Under the pieces are notes generated by a model. The model had not been told where the DNA came from. It searched no databases and saw nothing but the letters and a program-made list of their open reading frames with translations. From the NCBI GenBank assembly GCA_026874595.1, contig CM049322.1, positions 45,689,340 to 45,753,339 on the forward strand: 64,000 nucleotides of DNA, read 5' to 3'. This DNA is from Sipunculus nudus (taxonomy: Eukaryota; Annelida; Sipuncula; Golfingiida; Sipunculidae). Below are positions 48,291 through 59,702 of this stretch, in pieces (within the stretch, counting starts at the first letter, position 1; every line of letters starts with the position of its first letter). The translations under genes and the position numbers were made by a program.

Positions 48291-49189
48291 ATAGGACAAA
48301 CAAGAAATCTATAGGTCATATCACGCAGTGCATATTGTCTTCCAGGGTAACTGTGCATGATCTGTAAAATAAAACAAGGAAACAATAATTTGCAGAAATC
48401 CAGATCTATTTATTTGATATTAAAACTTTACATGAGTATAACATAAACGATTGCCGCTCATGCTAATTCGACTTAAGAACAACATTCTTAGAAGTCCTAC
48501 AAGATGCTGTTTTGAAATATTAAAAATCTTGCCAGACTTAACCGAAACACAAACACCTATACAAACAATTACAATATGTTTGCACATAAGATTAATCAAA
48601 AGATAACATAAGTGATATAAAGAAATCACAACTGAGAATTACGCTTAATAGAAAGCCCATAAAATATATCAGCACTTCATGTCACAGGATATCCATTAAA
48701 AATTGTCTGAAAATGTAACAAATTCCTCATTACTGGTATTATTTAGAGGGATGGGGGAAAGAATTAGACACTGCTTGAATTCAAACTATAACAATTTATA
48801 AACAGATAGTACCATCAAAACTTTCTTGTATTAAAATGACATCAAAACACATATGTCTTACATGAAATGATGTATAATTTGCAGAATAGCTCGTTTTGTT
48901 ATCCACTTTCTTAGCATCTTAAGTTGCAAGCCACTTTGCACATATAATAAGCCTTTTCTGTCAGATAATAAATCAAATAAATCTTTTATTTATCCTTGAC
49001 CTATATAAGAAAATGATAATAGGTGTAAAATTGTACATTTAAAAACCAGGTTCTTGTTTCTGAATATTAGAATTTAAGATATGTTGTTCAACATATTTCA
49101 TACTTTTAATAATGTGAAGACAATGCTTAAATGTAAAAAAAAACATATAATTCATTATATGTTATTCATGTGAAATAATTTTATGAAAC

Positions 49190-49830
49190 CTGGTTACTCT
49201 ATCTTTGGAAACATAGTTTTTTTATGATGGCTTTAAACTTTGACCCATGGGTCACTGTGCTCAGCCGAAGTTGACCTTGAACGTTAAAATATAAATAAAA
49301 ACAAATGGAGATAAAATCTGAGAAGAAGTGGTAATATAGGCCATGATTGGTCGAAGAAACTGTTGCAAATAATATTTTTTGATCTTACCATGTGTTTCCT
49401 AATTTTAAGAATGTATGCAGTTTGTGAATAAAGATCTATATTATTACCATGACCACTGATTGGCTTTTTGATAAGCTGTTGACAGTTCAGCAGTTTAAAC
49501 ATTTGTTCAATTAGATTCTATTTTTTTATAAAACCAATTTGTTCTCTATTTTATCCAATGTTTACAGTTCCCATAACATTAACACTCCATAGGTGGAAGG
49601 ACTTGATGGTTGGTGTAACACCTCTGTATACATTTTCATTATTTTATAAATGTTGTGCACTTGCAAATAAAACTATTGTCCAAAGTGCTCAGATGCAGGG
49701 ACAAAGTGATGACAAAGGGGGGGGGGGGGGTGATGAGGGGAGTAACAAATTCCATTGAATATACTTCTTACAGGTTATAAAAAAGTCAACTGTGTTTACA
49801 GAAAAAAAGGTTATTTATAATAATTAAATA
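49190..49830 (+). repeat. Diverged duplicated segment, copy 1
   Basis: gggtcactgtgctc, caaatggagataaaa, ttgttgcaaataat and gttgacagttcagcagttt occur in the same order as in 54,520-55,170. In both places a gtcagctgagctaaaa repeat end follows downstream (51,237 and 55,402). Confidence 0.75.
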
Positions 49831-51059
49831 TTTTAAAACAGGTAAAAAATGGAAAAAGAATCAAATCACTTTAATTCCCATTCCATTGAAGCAGGAAAAT
49901 AATGAACAAATGTTTGCACTAGATCTTCATCTTTTTAATAACATCAATTTTTTTTCAAGTTTATAAATTTTACTATGCATTCACTGTATAACGTATATAT
50001 CTGAATATCTAAGTTGATTCATAATTCACAAACTGCATCAAAAGTTATAGCTTATTTGGTCAGGTAACATCACAGTATGTACACAGATCTATTTTTATTA
50101 TATATATTTCTTAAATTTGAAAAACAAAAATTTGAAAATAACACGATTTAGAATTCACAATTTTAAGTTGCACCTTGACTTATCCATGATTTGGCTCACA
50201 TATTATCCAAATTATGCCTACTGATGGGTTTAATTATATTTTAATTCGCTAAAATTATTTAAAAGGAGATGCCACATTACCACAACACGACATCAACTAG
50301 ATTACTCTTTGAATAATTATTTCAAGAAAAGTTTTGTACACTTGAATGTAAACAGCTTCACAATTAAAGAAATACAGTTATTGCAATACACTAGGAGAGG
50401 GGGAGGGAGAGGTGCCATAAGAATAAATGTACACCTGTGACAGCAGGGGTGATCGACTAGCGTTGCATCACTGATAAGGTTACCCAGGCTGGGCTGATCG
50501 ATCAGAAGTGGATCTTGACAATGCAAATCATTACAAAAGAGCCTCTGTAGAAAACTTCAATAACTAGTATAATTTTTTTTAAACTTTACTTTCAAATTTC
50601 AGGTTAAATTCTTATGTTTACCTGCTGTGAATATTAAATCAAATGTAAAAAAAAAATGCAATGGTCAATGTTGGCCAAAATTTAAGGTACTAATTTTATA
50701 TTTATGCCAATAACATAAAATTTAAAAAAATCAAGTCTAATTTTAGGTATACAATTAAATTTTTATTGAATAAAGCCATATAACTGGAAAAAATGCTTTA
50801 GCATTATCACATTATCACATTATCATGTGAAGGGATTCAGCTTTCTTTCCCTATTGTTTTACAAAGTGCATCATGTTTTGGTCCATAAGTTTCACAAATT
50901 ACGTAATACTGACCTAATTTCTGGCATGTACATAGGAACTATAGATAGAAATAATTATAGTAAATATTAAGGAAAGAAAAGTGATATTAGGCAGTCCTGA
51001 AAGTGTTTAATAACAGGTTTTTAATTGAAAATTCAGGTTTTACCTTAATTTCTCGAAGG

Positions 51060-51237
51060 AACAAACCTGCAATGACCCAGTGTACGGTTTGGTAGGGGGT
51101 CTTGGGAACATCAAACAGTATGCTGAATTTTTGATTCGTTGGTCTGATGGTTTCAAAACATGCCAGTCTAAAAGGACAGGCTGACGGACAACGGACCATT
51201 ACTGTAGCTCAGATTACTTGTAGTCAGCTGAGCTAAA
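51060..51237 (+). repeat. Dispersed repeat with GTCAGCTGAGCTAAAA 3' end
   Basis: catcaaacagtatgctga, ggtctgatggtttcaaaa, gacggacaacggacca and the terminal gtcagctgagctaaaa match 55,250-55,402 in order. Confidence 0.8.
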
Positions 51238-51617
51238 AATGTAATATAAATATGGTTACTTAATGCAGTTGAAAATCTTAATTGTAAACTTTGAAGTAAT
51301 TTAACATAAATTACAATTCCACTTTTAAAATAAAATATCTCATTGATACACTCAAATGCACAACAAGCTAAAATTTAACAAGAACTAGCATTGTATATTA
51401 ATATTTGGTTCCCAAAGTCTTTGCAAACAAAATGGTCTTAAATCACAATATGAAATGTTAAGTTTTGATGCCCAGGTGTCGACTGTAGTGGGCACTTTTG
51501 TATCATCTTTGCCAATGGCATACTTTTCTATAAACAAACATGTCTTTTGCAACCTCTGAGCGTAACTGATGGCAAATACCCAAAGGTTGTGAACCAAGCT
51601 GCCATGACCAGTGAAAA

Positions 51618-51716
51618 CTACTTTTCTGCCCCTTCAATAACAAGTTGCTCATCCACTTTCAGCTGGAACTGGCCCTTGCCGTCTTCCTTGATGGTGGAGA
51701 AAGGTGATGTGACATC
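51618..51716 (-). CDS. Gene D exon 3 (terminal)
   Basis: Acceptor CCATTACAG, then GAT GTC ACA TCA. Thirty-two codons and TAG; codon use (AAG, GGC, CAG, CTG) is clearly richer in G/C than the AT-rich flanks. Confidence 0.75.
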   Translation of the reverse strand, partial: DVTSPFSTIKEDGKGQFQLKVDEQLVIEGAEK

Positions 51717-54700
51717 CTGTAATGGAAATACCATAGAAATACTCAAGAGAATTATCAAAATAGCCAATAAGTGTTTGAAATTGATGCTCTTATAGCTGTA
51801 ATTGGATGCTGCTTTATAATGTTTATTGTCAGTTACTTTAAATTATAATACAGCTTTAGATTGAACAGAACGAACAAGGGACCTAGGGGTCCCAGAGCTC
51901 AGCTGAAACTGACTCTGAGAACAGTGGCATAATTTCCAAGTGATTGTGTTGACTGTGCACCTTCATGGCTACATGAAAGTTGTGGGAGACTCATAATCAC
52001 ATATTGTGAAAGTTTCAGTATTTCTACTAAGTGATTGGAATATGCATGTAAAAATACCCAGAGAACTTATAAAACCCTGTAAAGTATAGAATACTGGACA
52101 TGGACCAAAATATAATAATAAACATTAATTCATTAGCTGGTATAAAATGCTGTAAAAAATCAAATGAGCATAAACTAAATTTGACAAGCATGTTAAAACA
52201 AGCAAATTATGTTATAATTGCATTTGCACTGTGTAATAAATGACACTTTTGGCCTTGAATCTATATCTGGACATGTGTCCTGCATCACTTAAACTGTATA
52301 CATTGCAGCTTCAGCAGGTCCACCACCCTATTTGTCACAACAGGTCACAAGCTGCTTTGTTTACCTTTTTGAATGCTCTATTGCGTAAGTTACTCATTAT
52401 ATAAATATATCCTTATTCATAGCAGCCTTCAGTAATGAAAACGTCTTCCACAGATAACAGACGACTGTCACTCAGATTTATATTTAACATCTTAGTCACC
52501 CTTAGTGTCTACCTCATTCACTGAAGACATCAAATCTGAGTTTGTTCACAAAACTGGGGACCATGGGTCTTGATGCTCAGGTCAATTTGTCTATAGAAAT
52601 ATGATTATGAGCTTTTCAAAATATGGGTGCCAGATATATATAGATAACTGTGATCAGTTTGAAGCCAACCTGTCTACCCATACTTGAGTTATCATTCATA
52701 AACTAATATATGAATGGATGAGTTCTGTTACTTTGAACTTTAACCTAGAGACCCGAAAATCAAGAGAAAACTTCCCCTATTAGCAAGTTTGAAATGGAAA
52801 GTTTGGCTCAAAATACATCCACAATCTTTTTAAAAGTGTAGGTCATGTGACCTTGACCTCATGCGTTAGAGATGGGTGAACTATAGGTCAAATTTGAAAT
52901 CCATATCCAAACTGGAGTTATCACCAGGATACAAATTTGACAGACATACAGAAAGATGAACAGATGGACGGACAGGGTGATTAATATAGGGCATCTCCTT
53001 TCTCAAGCGGGGCCCTAATAAATACAAAAGGACACAGTTGAAACCACAGTTGCGAATCTGATAGTATCAACATAATTTGGCATTCTGAAAATAAAAGAAG
53101 AAATGCATAAAAAATACAGGTGGCACCATCAATCTTAGAAACTGAAGAAACATTCCATGACCAATAAGCATGCAAAGAATCATGGAGATCAATGCATTAG
53201 TTATTCAGAAACTGGAGCTTTTGTATCAAATTTTTCATTATTCTGGGGGGTATGTAAGGGTCCCATAGCTCAAAGGATATGGGTAACAGAGATCTAATTT
53301 CAGGTTTCTATGGAGATTTTTCATGGACCTCCCTGGATGTCAAATATAAGATTGTAGGTCCAGCAGTTACGATTTGTGCCTTATTAACGGACGGACAAAG
53401 AGTGTTTGTTATAGTTCAGATGACTTTTAGTCAGCTGAGCTAAAATATTGTAAAAGTTTTGTGCCACCAGTTTTAGGGAACTGACAAATCTAGTTGTTGT
53501 TAACATTCAAGGCAAGATTCATGGCAATCCATGCATACATTATCAATATACTGGAGGTTTTCTATCAAATTTTCTATTATTGTGGGGGGGGGGGGGGTAA
53601 CTGCTTGAAGGAAATAGGTTGCAGTGACTTATTTTCATGTTTCCAAGAATATTTTTTATAAACCTACTTGGATTTTAAGTAACAAGTTTCCAGGATTAGC
53701 GGTTACATTTTTTGTGGCTGGACTGACGACAGACAATGCGCCACTCTTATACCTAAGTTGACTTTCAGTCAGCTGAGCTAAAACCTGACTTGAATTGTCG
53801 GTCTTGTCCTTTTTGCGGTGTTTCATCATCTTTACTGGTCAAGTTCTTCCTCTTTTGCCCACTCTTTCCTCATCTCCCATACTTTGCTTTCGTGTGGGCA
53901 GCATCTGGAGTGTCAGTAAGTGGTATTCTTATTGCTTTCATCGTGCCGGGAAGGGGTTCCTTCCAGGAATATAAATACTTCACAGAAATCACTCATATAA
54001 ATAATAATACTTGAACCGACTCTTCTTAATCCACCTTTTGCTAACATTTGTTTACCCTGCAGGTAATAATTTAAAAAAATAACAATTAACAAGTGAAAAC
54101 AAAAACCATTCTAGTGTACCAACAGAAATATAGTTGTGATTGCTTACAGTTATTATTTCCACCAACATCACTTACTTCAGGTATCAGACTGTCATTGTTA
54201 TATTTCTTTTTTAGATATGTTTTAAAATTAAAATAATTCTAAAGTATTGTACAGGCTACAACCCGTTGATCTTAACAGAAAGTACTTACATATTTTCCTA
54301 TATGAGGATACTGATGTAACAGAGCAGTCATTATTCTTTTATATCCTTTCCTGAATGGGCACCTGAAAAGATTAATATTTGATCATTAAAACATGCAACT
54401 CGAACAAAGAGGGAGTGTCTCCTGGTTCCTCTCCTTTTCGAGGTGAGCACCTTTATTCTTCACTGTACCACTTCTGTTTCCAGTAAAATTCTGAATCTGC
54501 CTATATATGATACCACATATATATTACACTGGTGAGTAATTAAAATCAAGGGACCAAAGGGTCACTGTGCTCTTCTTGAGTTGAACTTGAAGGTAAAAAT
54601 CTAAAATAATATCAAATGGAGATAAAAGGGGAAAAGGCAATATAGTCCTTGATGGGTTTGTATTTATGAGTAAGAAATTGTTGCAAATAATGTTCTGTGA

Positions 54701-57700
54701 CCAAACCATGCATTTCCTAATGTTAAAATTGAAGCATGTGAGCAGGTTGTGAAAATAAGATGTGTATTATTACCAAGATCATTAGTTGGCCTTTTGATAC
54801 ACTGTTGAAAGTTCAGTAGTTTCACTTTTGTTCAATTTGATCTATTTTTTAATATATATCATTAATACATGGGAGTTACACCATCTCTGTATTTTTATAG
54901 TGTACATACCAGGGTAGGGACCAGGTACTTGTATCTGTACCTAGGTATATTCGAAAGTACCTGTACCTGTACCTATAGGCACTTTACAAAACTGCTGTAC
55001 CTGTACCTGAACCTGTACCTGACCATTTTTCAATACCTGTTCCTGTACCTAGGTACTGTCACATGTACCTGGACCCAACCCTGGTGTATATACATAGGAT
55101 TTTCACTTAATTCTACAATGCTTACAGAATAAAAAAGTTCATTTACAATTACTTAATATTTAAAATAGGAGAGAAAGGCTTAGACACACAAAGCTGATAA
55201 CAAAGAAGTTTTTTTTAGTCTCAGTGACCCATTTTGATAGGAGATTTAGGGGACATCTAACAGTATGCTGAGTTTTGGATTTGGAGGTCTAACGGTTTCA
55301 AAATGTGCAAGTCTAACGGACTGAAAACAGACGGAAAGACTGACAACGGAAAATGGACCACGACTATACCTCAATTGACTAATAATCAGCTGAGCTTAAA
55401 ATAACAAGTGACTGCATTGCCCTATAAGCTTTAAAACAATTTATTGTGTGTATGAGACTGATATGAGATATTGACATTGACATATTATTATGTATGTGTA
55501 CCCATCTTCACTCGACATCAAATACATGGAGGGGGTGGGGAGGGGGGGGGGGGGTTTGAGGTGTTGGAAATGTCAATGTCTCTCTGTTGAATGTAACCAG
55601 CTTCACACATATGTGTGTACCTGTCTTCACTCGACATCAAATACATGGAGTGTGTGTGTGTGTGTGTGGGGGGGGGGGGGAGTGAGGTGTTGGACAGTAC
55701 TCTCTGACAAATGTGACTGGCCTCACACACATAGGTATGTGTACCTGTCTTCACTCGACATCAAATACATGGAGTGTGTGTGTGTGTGGGGGGGTGAGGT
55801 GTTGGACAGTACTCTCTGACAAATGTGACTGGCCTCACACACATAAGTATGTGTACCTGTCTTCACCCGACATCAAATACATGGAGTGTGTGTGGGTGGG
55901 GGGGGGGGGAGTGAGGTGTTGGACAGTACTCTCTGTCAAATGTGACTGGCCTCACACACATAGGTATGTGTACCTGTCTTCACTCGACATCAAATACATG
56001 GAGTGTGTGTGTGGGGGGGGGGGGGGGAGTGAGGTGTTGGACAGTACTCTCTGACAAATGTGACTGGCCTCACACACATAGGTATGTGTACCTGTCTTCA
56101 CTCGACATCAAATACATGGAGTGTGTGTGTGGGGGGGGGGGAGTGAGGTGTTGGACAGTACTCTCTATCAAATGGAGGGGGATGGTGAGGGGAGGGGGGT
56201 TTGAGGTGTTGGACAGTACTTTCTGTCAAATGTGACTGGCCTCACACACATAGGTGTGTGTACCTGTCTTCACTCGACATCAAATACATGGAGTGTGTGG
56301 GGGGGGGGTGAGGTGTTGGACAGTACTCTCTATCAAATCTATCAAATGGAGGGGGATAGTGAGGGGAGGGGGGTTTGAGGTGTTGGACAGTACTCTCTGT
56401 CAAATGTGACTGGCCTCACACACATAGGTGTGTGTACCTGTCTTCACTCGACATCAAATACATGGAGTGGTTGAGGGGGGGAGGGGTTGAAGTGTTGGAC
56501 AGTGCTTTCTGCTTATGTGACTTTCTTCACACGGGTAGGTGTATATACTATCTTTTCCCACTAATAAATTAGTACTTTGAGGATGGGGAGATAGTACTCT
56601 CTGTCAGATATTACTTTATTAGTTCAAACATGTATGCATGTACCAGTACTTGGAAGAAGAGTGATGGGTTGGACATTCAATATTACTCTCTCACAGATAG
56701 ATACATTTATACATAAAGAAGGTTGCTATACCAAACTCACAACAAGGCCCATAGATGTGTATCAAATGGAATTATTTTTTTATTATAAGTGCTCAGTTTA
56801 GTACTGTACATATTCTGTGATAGATAATTGAAATTTAATTGAAGAACTTACAAACTGTTGAATTAGCAGGAGGCACATAACAGTTGTAATTTTCAAATTC
56901 AACAAGTTGTCAAAGAAAAAATGCATAGATGTTCTGTTTTATTTTACTTTTTATGCTGGAAGTTGATCATTGGTCCAAGTATGTGAAAATATTAATAAAG
57001 GTTGCTGTCTGGCCTTTATAAATTATATAAACTGTTGTAAGCTTTTAATCATATCATATATGTACAGAGGCTACATCATAATGGTATTGTATATATGTAT
57101 GGAAGAGGTAGGTGAGAAATCACCATTGCAAACTAATTTTTATATTGAGGCATTATGAAACACACTGCTGACAAGGCTCTAAAATGGATACTCCTTTTCA
57201 ATATCAGCTGGGTATAATTAAAAAACAAAGTGAGTTGACAATGTAAATTCTAATTTAAAAAAAAAATAATTTTGAGTTTACCAGCACATGCAATAGAATA
57301 TATGTATAAAAGTAATTTTTGTATTTTTTTTATAAATCTTAAAGGTTAAATCATTTTTTTTAATGTGTTGTCCTATAGCCACACTTAATATAATCCATTA
57401 GAACATAAAATAATTTATCGAAGACATGAACATTCATTAATGTTACTGTTCCTATGTAAGGACTCAGCATTTTATTTATTCTTTTGTTAACTGTATTCTG
57501 TAACTATATAAATATTAAATATATGTGGCCTGGATGACATCCCAGGCATCTGATTTGGACTGAACAATATTGTCAATAATAATAATACAACAAAAAATAT
57601 AATCCGTACATAGCGAAAATGCCCAGTTATGTAATAAGTAAATAAACATGCATGTGTCTGCTGGTAATAACTTGTACCCAGTATACGTATAACTTGGACA

Positions 57701-57949
57701 CAACACGTTTTGGGATGCAAATGTCGTTTGTTTACATGCCGGGGACGGGGGGGGGGGGGCGGTAGCGCTGTTAAAGACCGGCTGAGTAATGCTTTTCAAA
57801 GTCGTGTTGCTCCTTGATTCTAATGCAATGCGGATTTTTACATCCGGCAGACCATATAGGAATCGTCCTTTGTAGGTGACATCCGTTAAAAGGCCTTTTC
57901 ATCGCGAAAACATACCAAGCCACCTGCTTTTGCCTTACCGGGCCGCCAT
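51618..57949 (-). CDS. Small conserved-looking protein, gene D (three exons, 60 residues)
   Basis: Exons are 57,949-57,939 (11 nt, ATG GCG GCC CG), 54,362-54,290 and 51,716-51,618 (stop TAG). All introns are GT-AG and the frame is kept only with the second of two ATGs, which sits in CAAGATGGCGGC, a start context common in housekeeping genes. The product begins MAARCPFRKGYKRIMTALL, continues QYPHIGKY and ends with GKGQFQLKVDEQLVIEGAEK. The pattern Cys, GYK, YP and then G-x-F-x-[LV]-x-V followed by LV resembles the compact thioredoxin-like Rdx/selenoprotein W group (Cys-x-x-Arg where CxxC/U is usual). That similarity is weak and the protein is shorter than that family. A short regulatory or mitochondrial protein is equally possible. 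Exon use has not been tested by transcripts. Confidence 0.6.
52830..53030 (+). repeat. Dispersed repeat with gaccttgacct and gacggacagggtgatta
   Basis: Contains gtgaccttgacctcatgcg, then gacagacatacagaaagatgaacagatgg-type units, then gggtgattaatatagggcat and ggggccctaataa. A typical transposon-derived repeat layout. Lies in gene D intron 2. Confidence 0.6.
53100..53785 (+). repeat. Two head-to-tail copies of the 8.5-10.9 kb repeat family
   Basis: Copies at 53,100-53,450 and 53,450-53,785, each ending gtcagctgagctaaaa. The first keeps ccatgaccaataagcatgc and aactggagcttttgtatca. The second has a poly-G run at 53,583-53,597. Confidence 0.8.
54290..54362 (-). CDS. Gene D exon 2
   Basis: Acceptor TTAATCTTTTCAG. 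One base completes Arg, then 24 codons (CPFRKGYKRIM...HIGKY), phase 0 at TAT|GTAAGT. Confidence 0.7.
54520..55402 (+). repeat. Diverged duplicated segment, copy 2
   Basis: Matches 49,190-49,830 and then 51,060-51,237 in order, without the 1.2 kb of extra sequence present between them in copy 1. It ends with aatcagctgagcttaaaa. It includes an array of gtacct hexamers at 54,918-55,080. Confidence 0.72.
55490..56560 (+). repeat. G-rich minisatellite, eight units of 112-174 bp
   Basis: cttcactcgacatcaaatac starts at 55,506, 55,625, 55,749, 55,861, 55,978, 56,096, 56,268 and 56,442. Each is followed by a variable (TG)n-(G)n run, gaggtgttggacagtactctct and tgactggcctcacacacat. The units starting at 56,096 and 56,268 carry an extra internal copy of gaggtgttggacagtact. 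It sits in gene D intron 1. The 97-113-codon ORFs across it are artefacts. Confidence 0.95.
57939..57949 (-). CDS. Gene D first coding exon (11 nt)
   Basis: ATGGCGGCCCG|GTAAGG, phase 2. A further ATG 32 nt upstream, in another frame, would read into exon 2 and stop after about 22 codons, so it forms a short upstream ORF or a competing start. Confidence 0.55.
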
Positions 57950-58188
57950 CTTGAAAATCCCACTGCACTAGACGCCGCCATGCGCCTAACATTCCACGGC
58001 GTAAAACTAAATGTAGATGTGCCAAGTTGTTTCACCTGTTTACAAGCAATTGCCATGATCATCATGATACAAAACTGACTTACCTGAAAGCTTGAATTTC
58101 TGAGAGTGACGGATTCTCTGCATAAAAATAGTAATTTGCTGTTGGTCTTTCTGACACCTCATGTCACTGGTGAAGCCGCCAAGAAGAT

Positions 58189-58208
58189 ACACGTCACGCG
58201 TGACGTGT
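58189..58208. promoter_or_regulatory. 20-bp perfect palindrome upstream of gene D
   Basis: ACACGTCACGCGTGACGTGT is its own reverse complement. Each half holds a CGTCA/TGACG half-site as bound by CREB/ATF or XBP1-type bZIP factors, with an MluI-like ACGCGT centre. It lies 240 bp upstream of the gene D ATG in a locally CpG-richer stretch. Confidence 0.6.
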
Positions 58209-58372
58209 TCAGTCAAACGCCGGCAGTGCACCCTCGCGTTAATATAACGAATTAATGACACACTCGCGGGAAAGGGGTTTTTACGGGAAATACATAAAAC
58301 AAAACCCATTTACAAGAGGCTATGGGTGAGGGAAGAAAGAACAACCCGTTTATCTAGAAACAACCGTTTTAT

Positions 58373-58397
58373 AAAACCCTTTCTTCTTACAGTGTAT
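58373..58397 (-). mobile_element. Possible Tc1/mariner-type element end (right)
   Basis: The end ...CCCTTTCTTCTTACAGTG followed by TA is the inverted match of 48,073-48,096. Confidence 0.4.
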
Positions 58398-59531
58398 AAA
58401 AAGCATGTGTGTGTTAAAAATTGTGGAAATTTTGGCCCAGAAAGGCCCATTTGCCTTGGAGGTCCCAAGTCTTTGCGAATCGTAGCAGGGTAAAAGGCCG
58501 GTTTCGGTTCATGTTGCCTGTGATTGTAAAAATATGGCGGGTGAACCCAGCCCGTGTGTTAACATTTGTGTCAACTGTCATGAAACTGCAATATTCAGAA
58601 TATTAATAATAAAGACATGAATCTGTTTATTGAATAAAATATTTTTTATTTTGTTGTGTTTTCGGTTAATAAACCGTACCATTAAAACCTATGCAGTATT
58701 CAGATGTGTCAATATGTAAAATAAGAATATATTTTAAAGAAGGAGAGGAGGGGGGTGGTTTATTGCCCTTACTTTCAGGCTTCCACCGTTACCCCGGTCT
58801 TCTTGCAGGGCACAATGGACGCTAGACCTTTTATGATAAAGATATTTTTTAGCTGTGATCGTCTGAAATCGTCCGTGTCAATTTTTTTAGGAAATTGTCA
58901 ACTGTCAGTCGAGCCAAAAAATGATTCGGTTTACTACTGGGGTCAAACGAGGTCATCCCTCCCAGGGAATCAAAGAGCGCGTCCTACGCCGATACCGGCC
59001 AGGATTGGTTTCTTTTGGGGCCAAATAATTAAACCACGCCGGGGTTTACAAATATCTCCTTAAAATTATATCCCGGGCCAGTCAAACATTATTCACACAC
59101 GTGCGGCTATTTGCCGACAAGACACATCGACTATATGATATCATTATATTCCTCCCGCTGAAAATACGCTTTGCACGGGCAACCCGGCTCCCGGGGGTGG
59201 TACAACGAACACCTGACATCATTTTAATCAACCTTTTTTAGACCGACAGTGCTAAAAAATGTCGGCCTGTTTTTATATAAGATATCCGAAAATGGTGCTC
59301 ATTTTGACATTTCAACATTTTTTTTACCTCTAATTTATCGGCCCAAAAACCAGGAGTGCGAGGGTGTGGATGTCTGAGTGAGAGGATGTGTGTGAGGGAG
59401 AGGGAGTGTGAGAGGGAGAGGTAGGCGGGTGTGAGTGAGGGAGTGAGTGAGGGAGTGAGTGAGAGGGAGGGTTGGTGTATGAGGAAATGCCTCTTGTCAC
59501 AGAAAGAATGTGTGCCACATGGGTTCCTTCA

Positions 59532-59587
<56 letters not shown>

Positions 59588-59614
59588 CGATGGCAATTCA
59601 CATGATATCGATCT

Positions 59615-59646
<32 letters not shown>

Positions 59647-59656
59647 TTCTCTCTCC

Positions 59657-59702
<46 letters not shown>

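Larger units (their letters stand above)
48291..51617. other. 3' flank of gene D
   Basis: AT-rich and repeat-derived in large part (copy 1 segment at 49.2 kb, repeat end at 51.2 kb, poly-G at 49,718-49,730). No exon recognised. Confidence 0.5.

Noticed and set aside
55490..56572. Frames of 65-113 codons with Cys/Gly/Trp
   Set aside because: Translation of the G-rich minisatellite; frames break with each G-run length change.
58755..59063. 102-codon plus-strand ORF
   Set aside because: No recognisable motif, no splice context and composition like the flanks; left unannotated.
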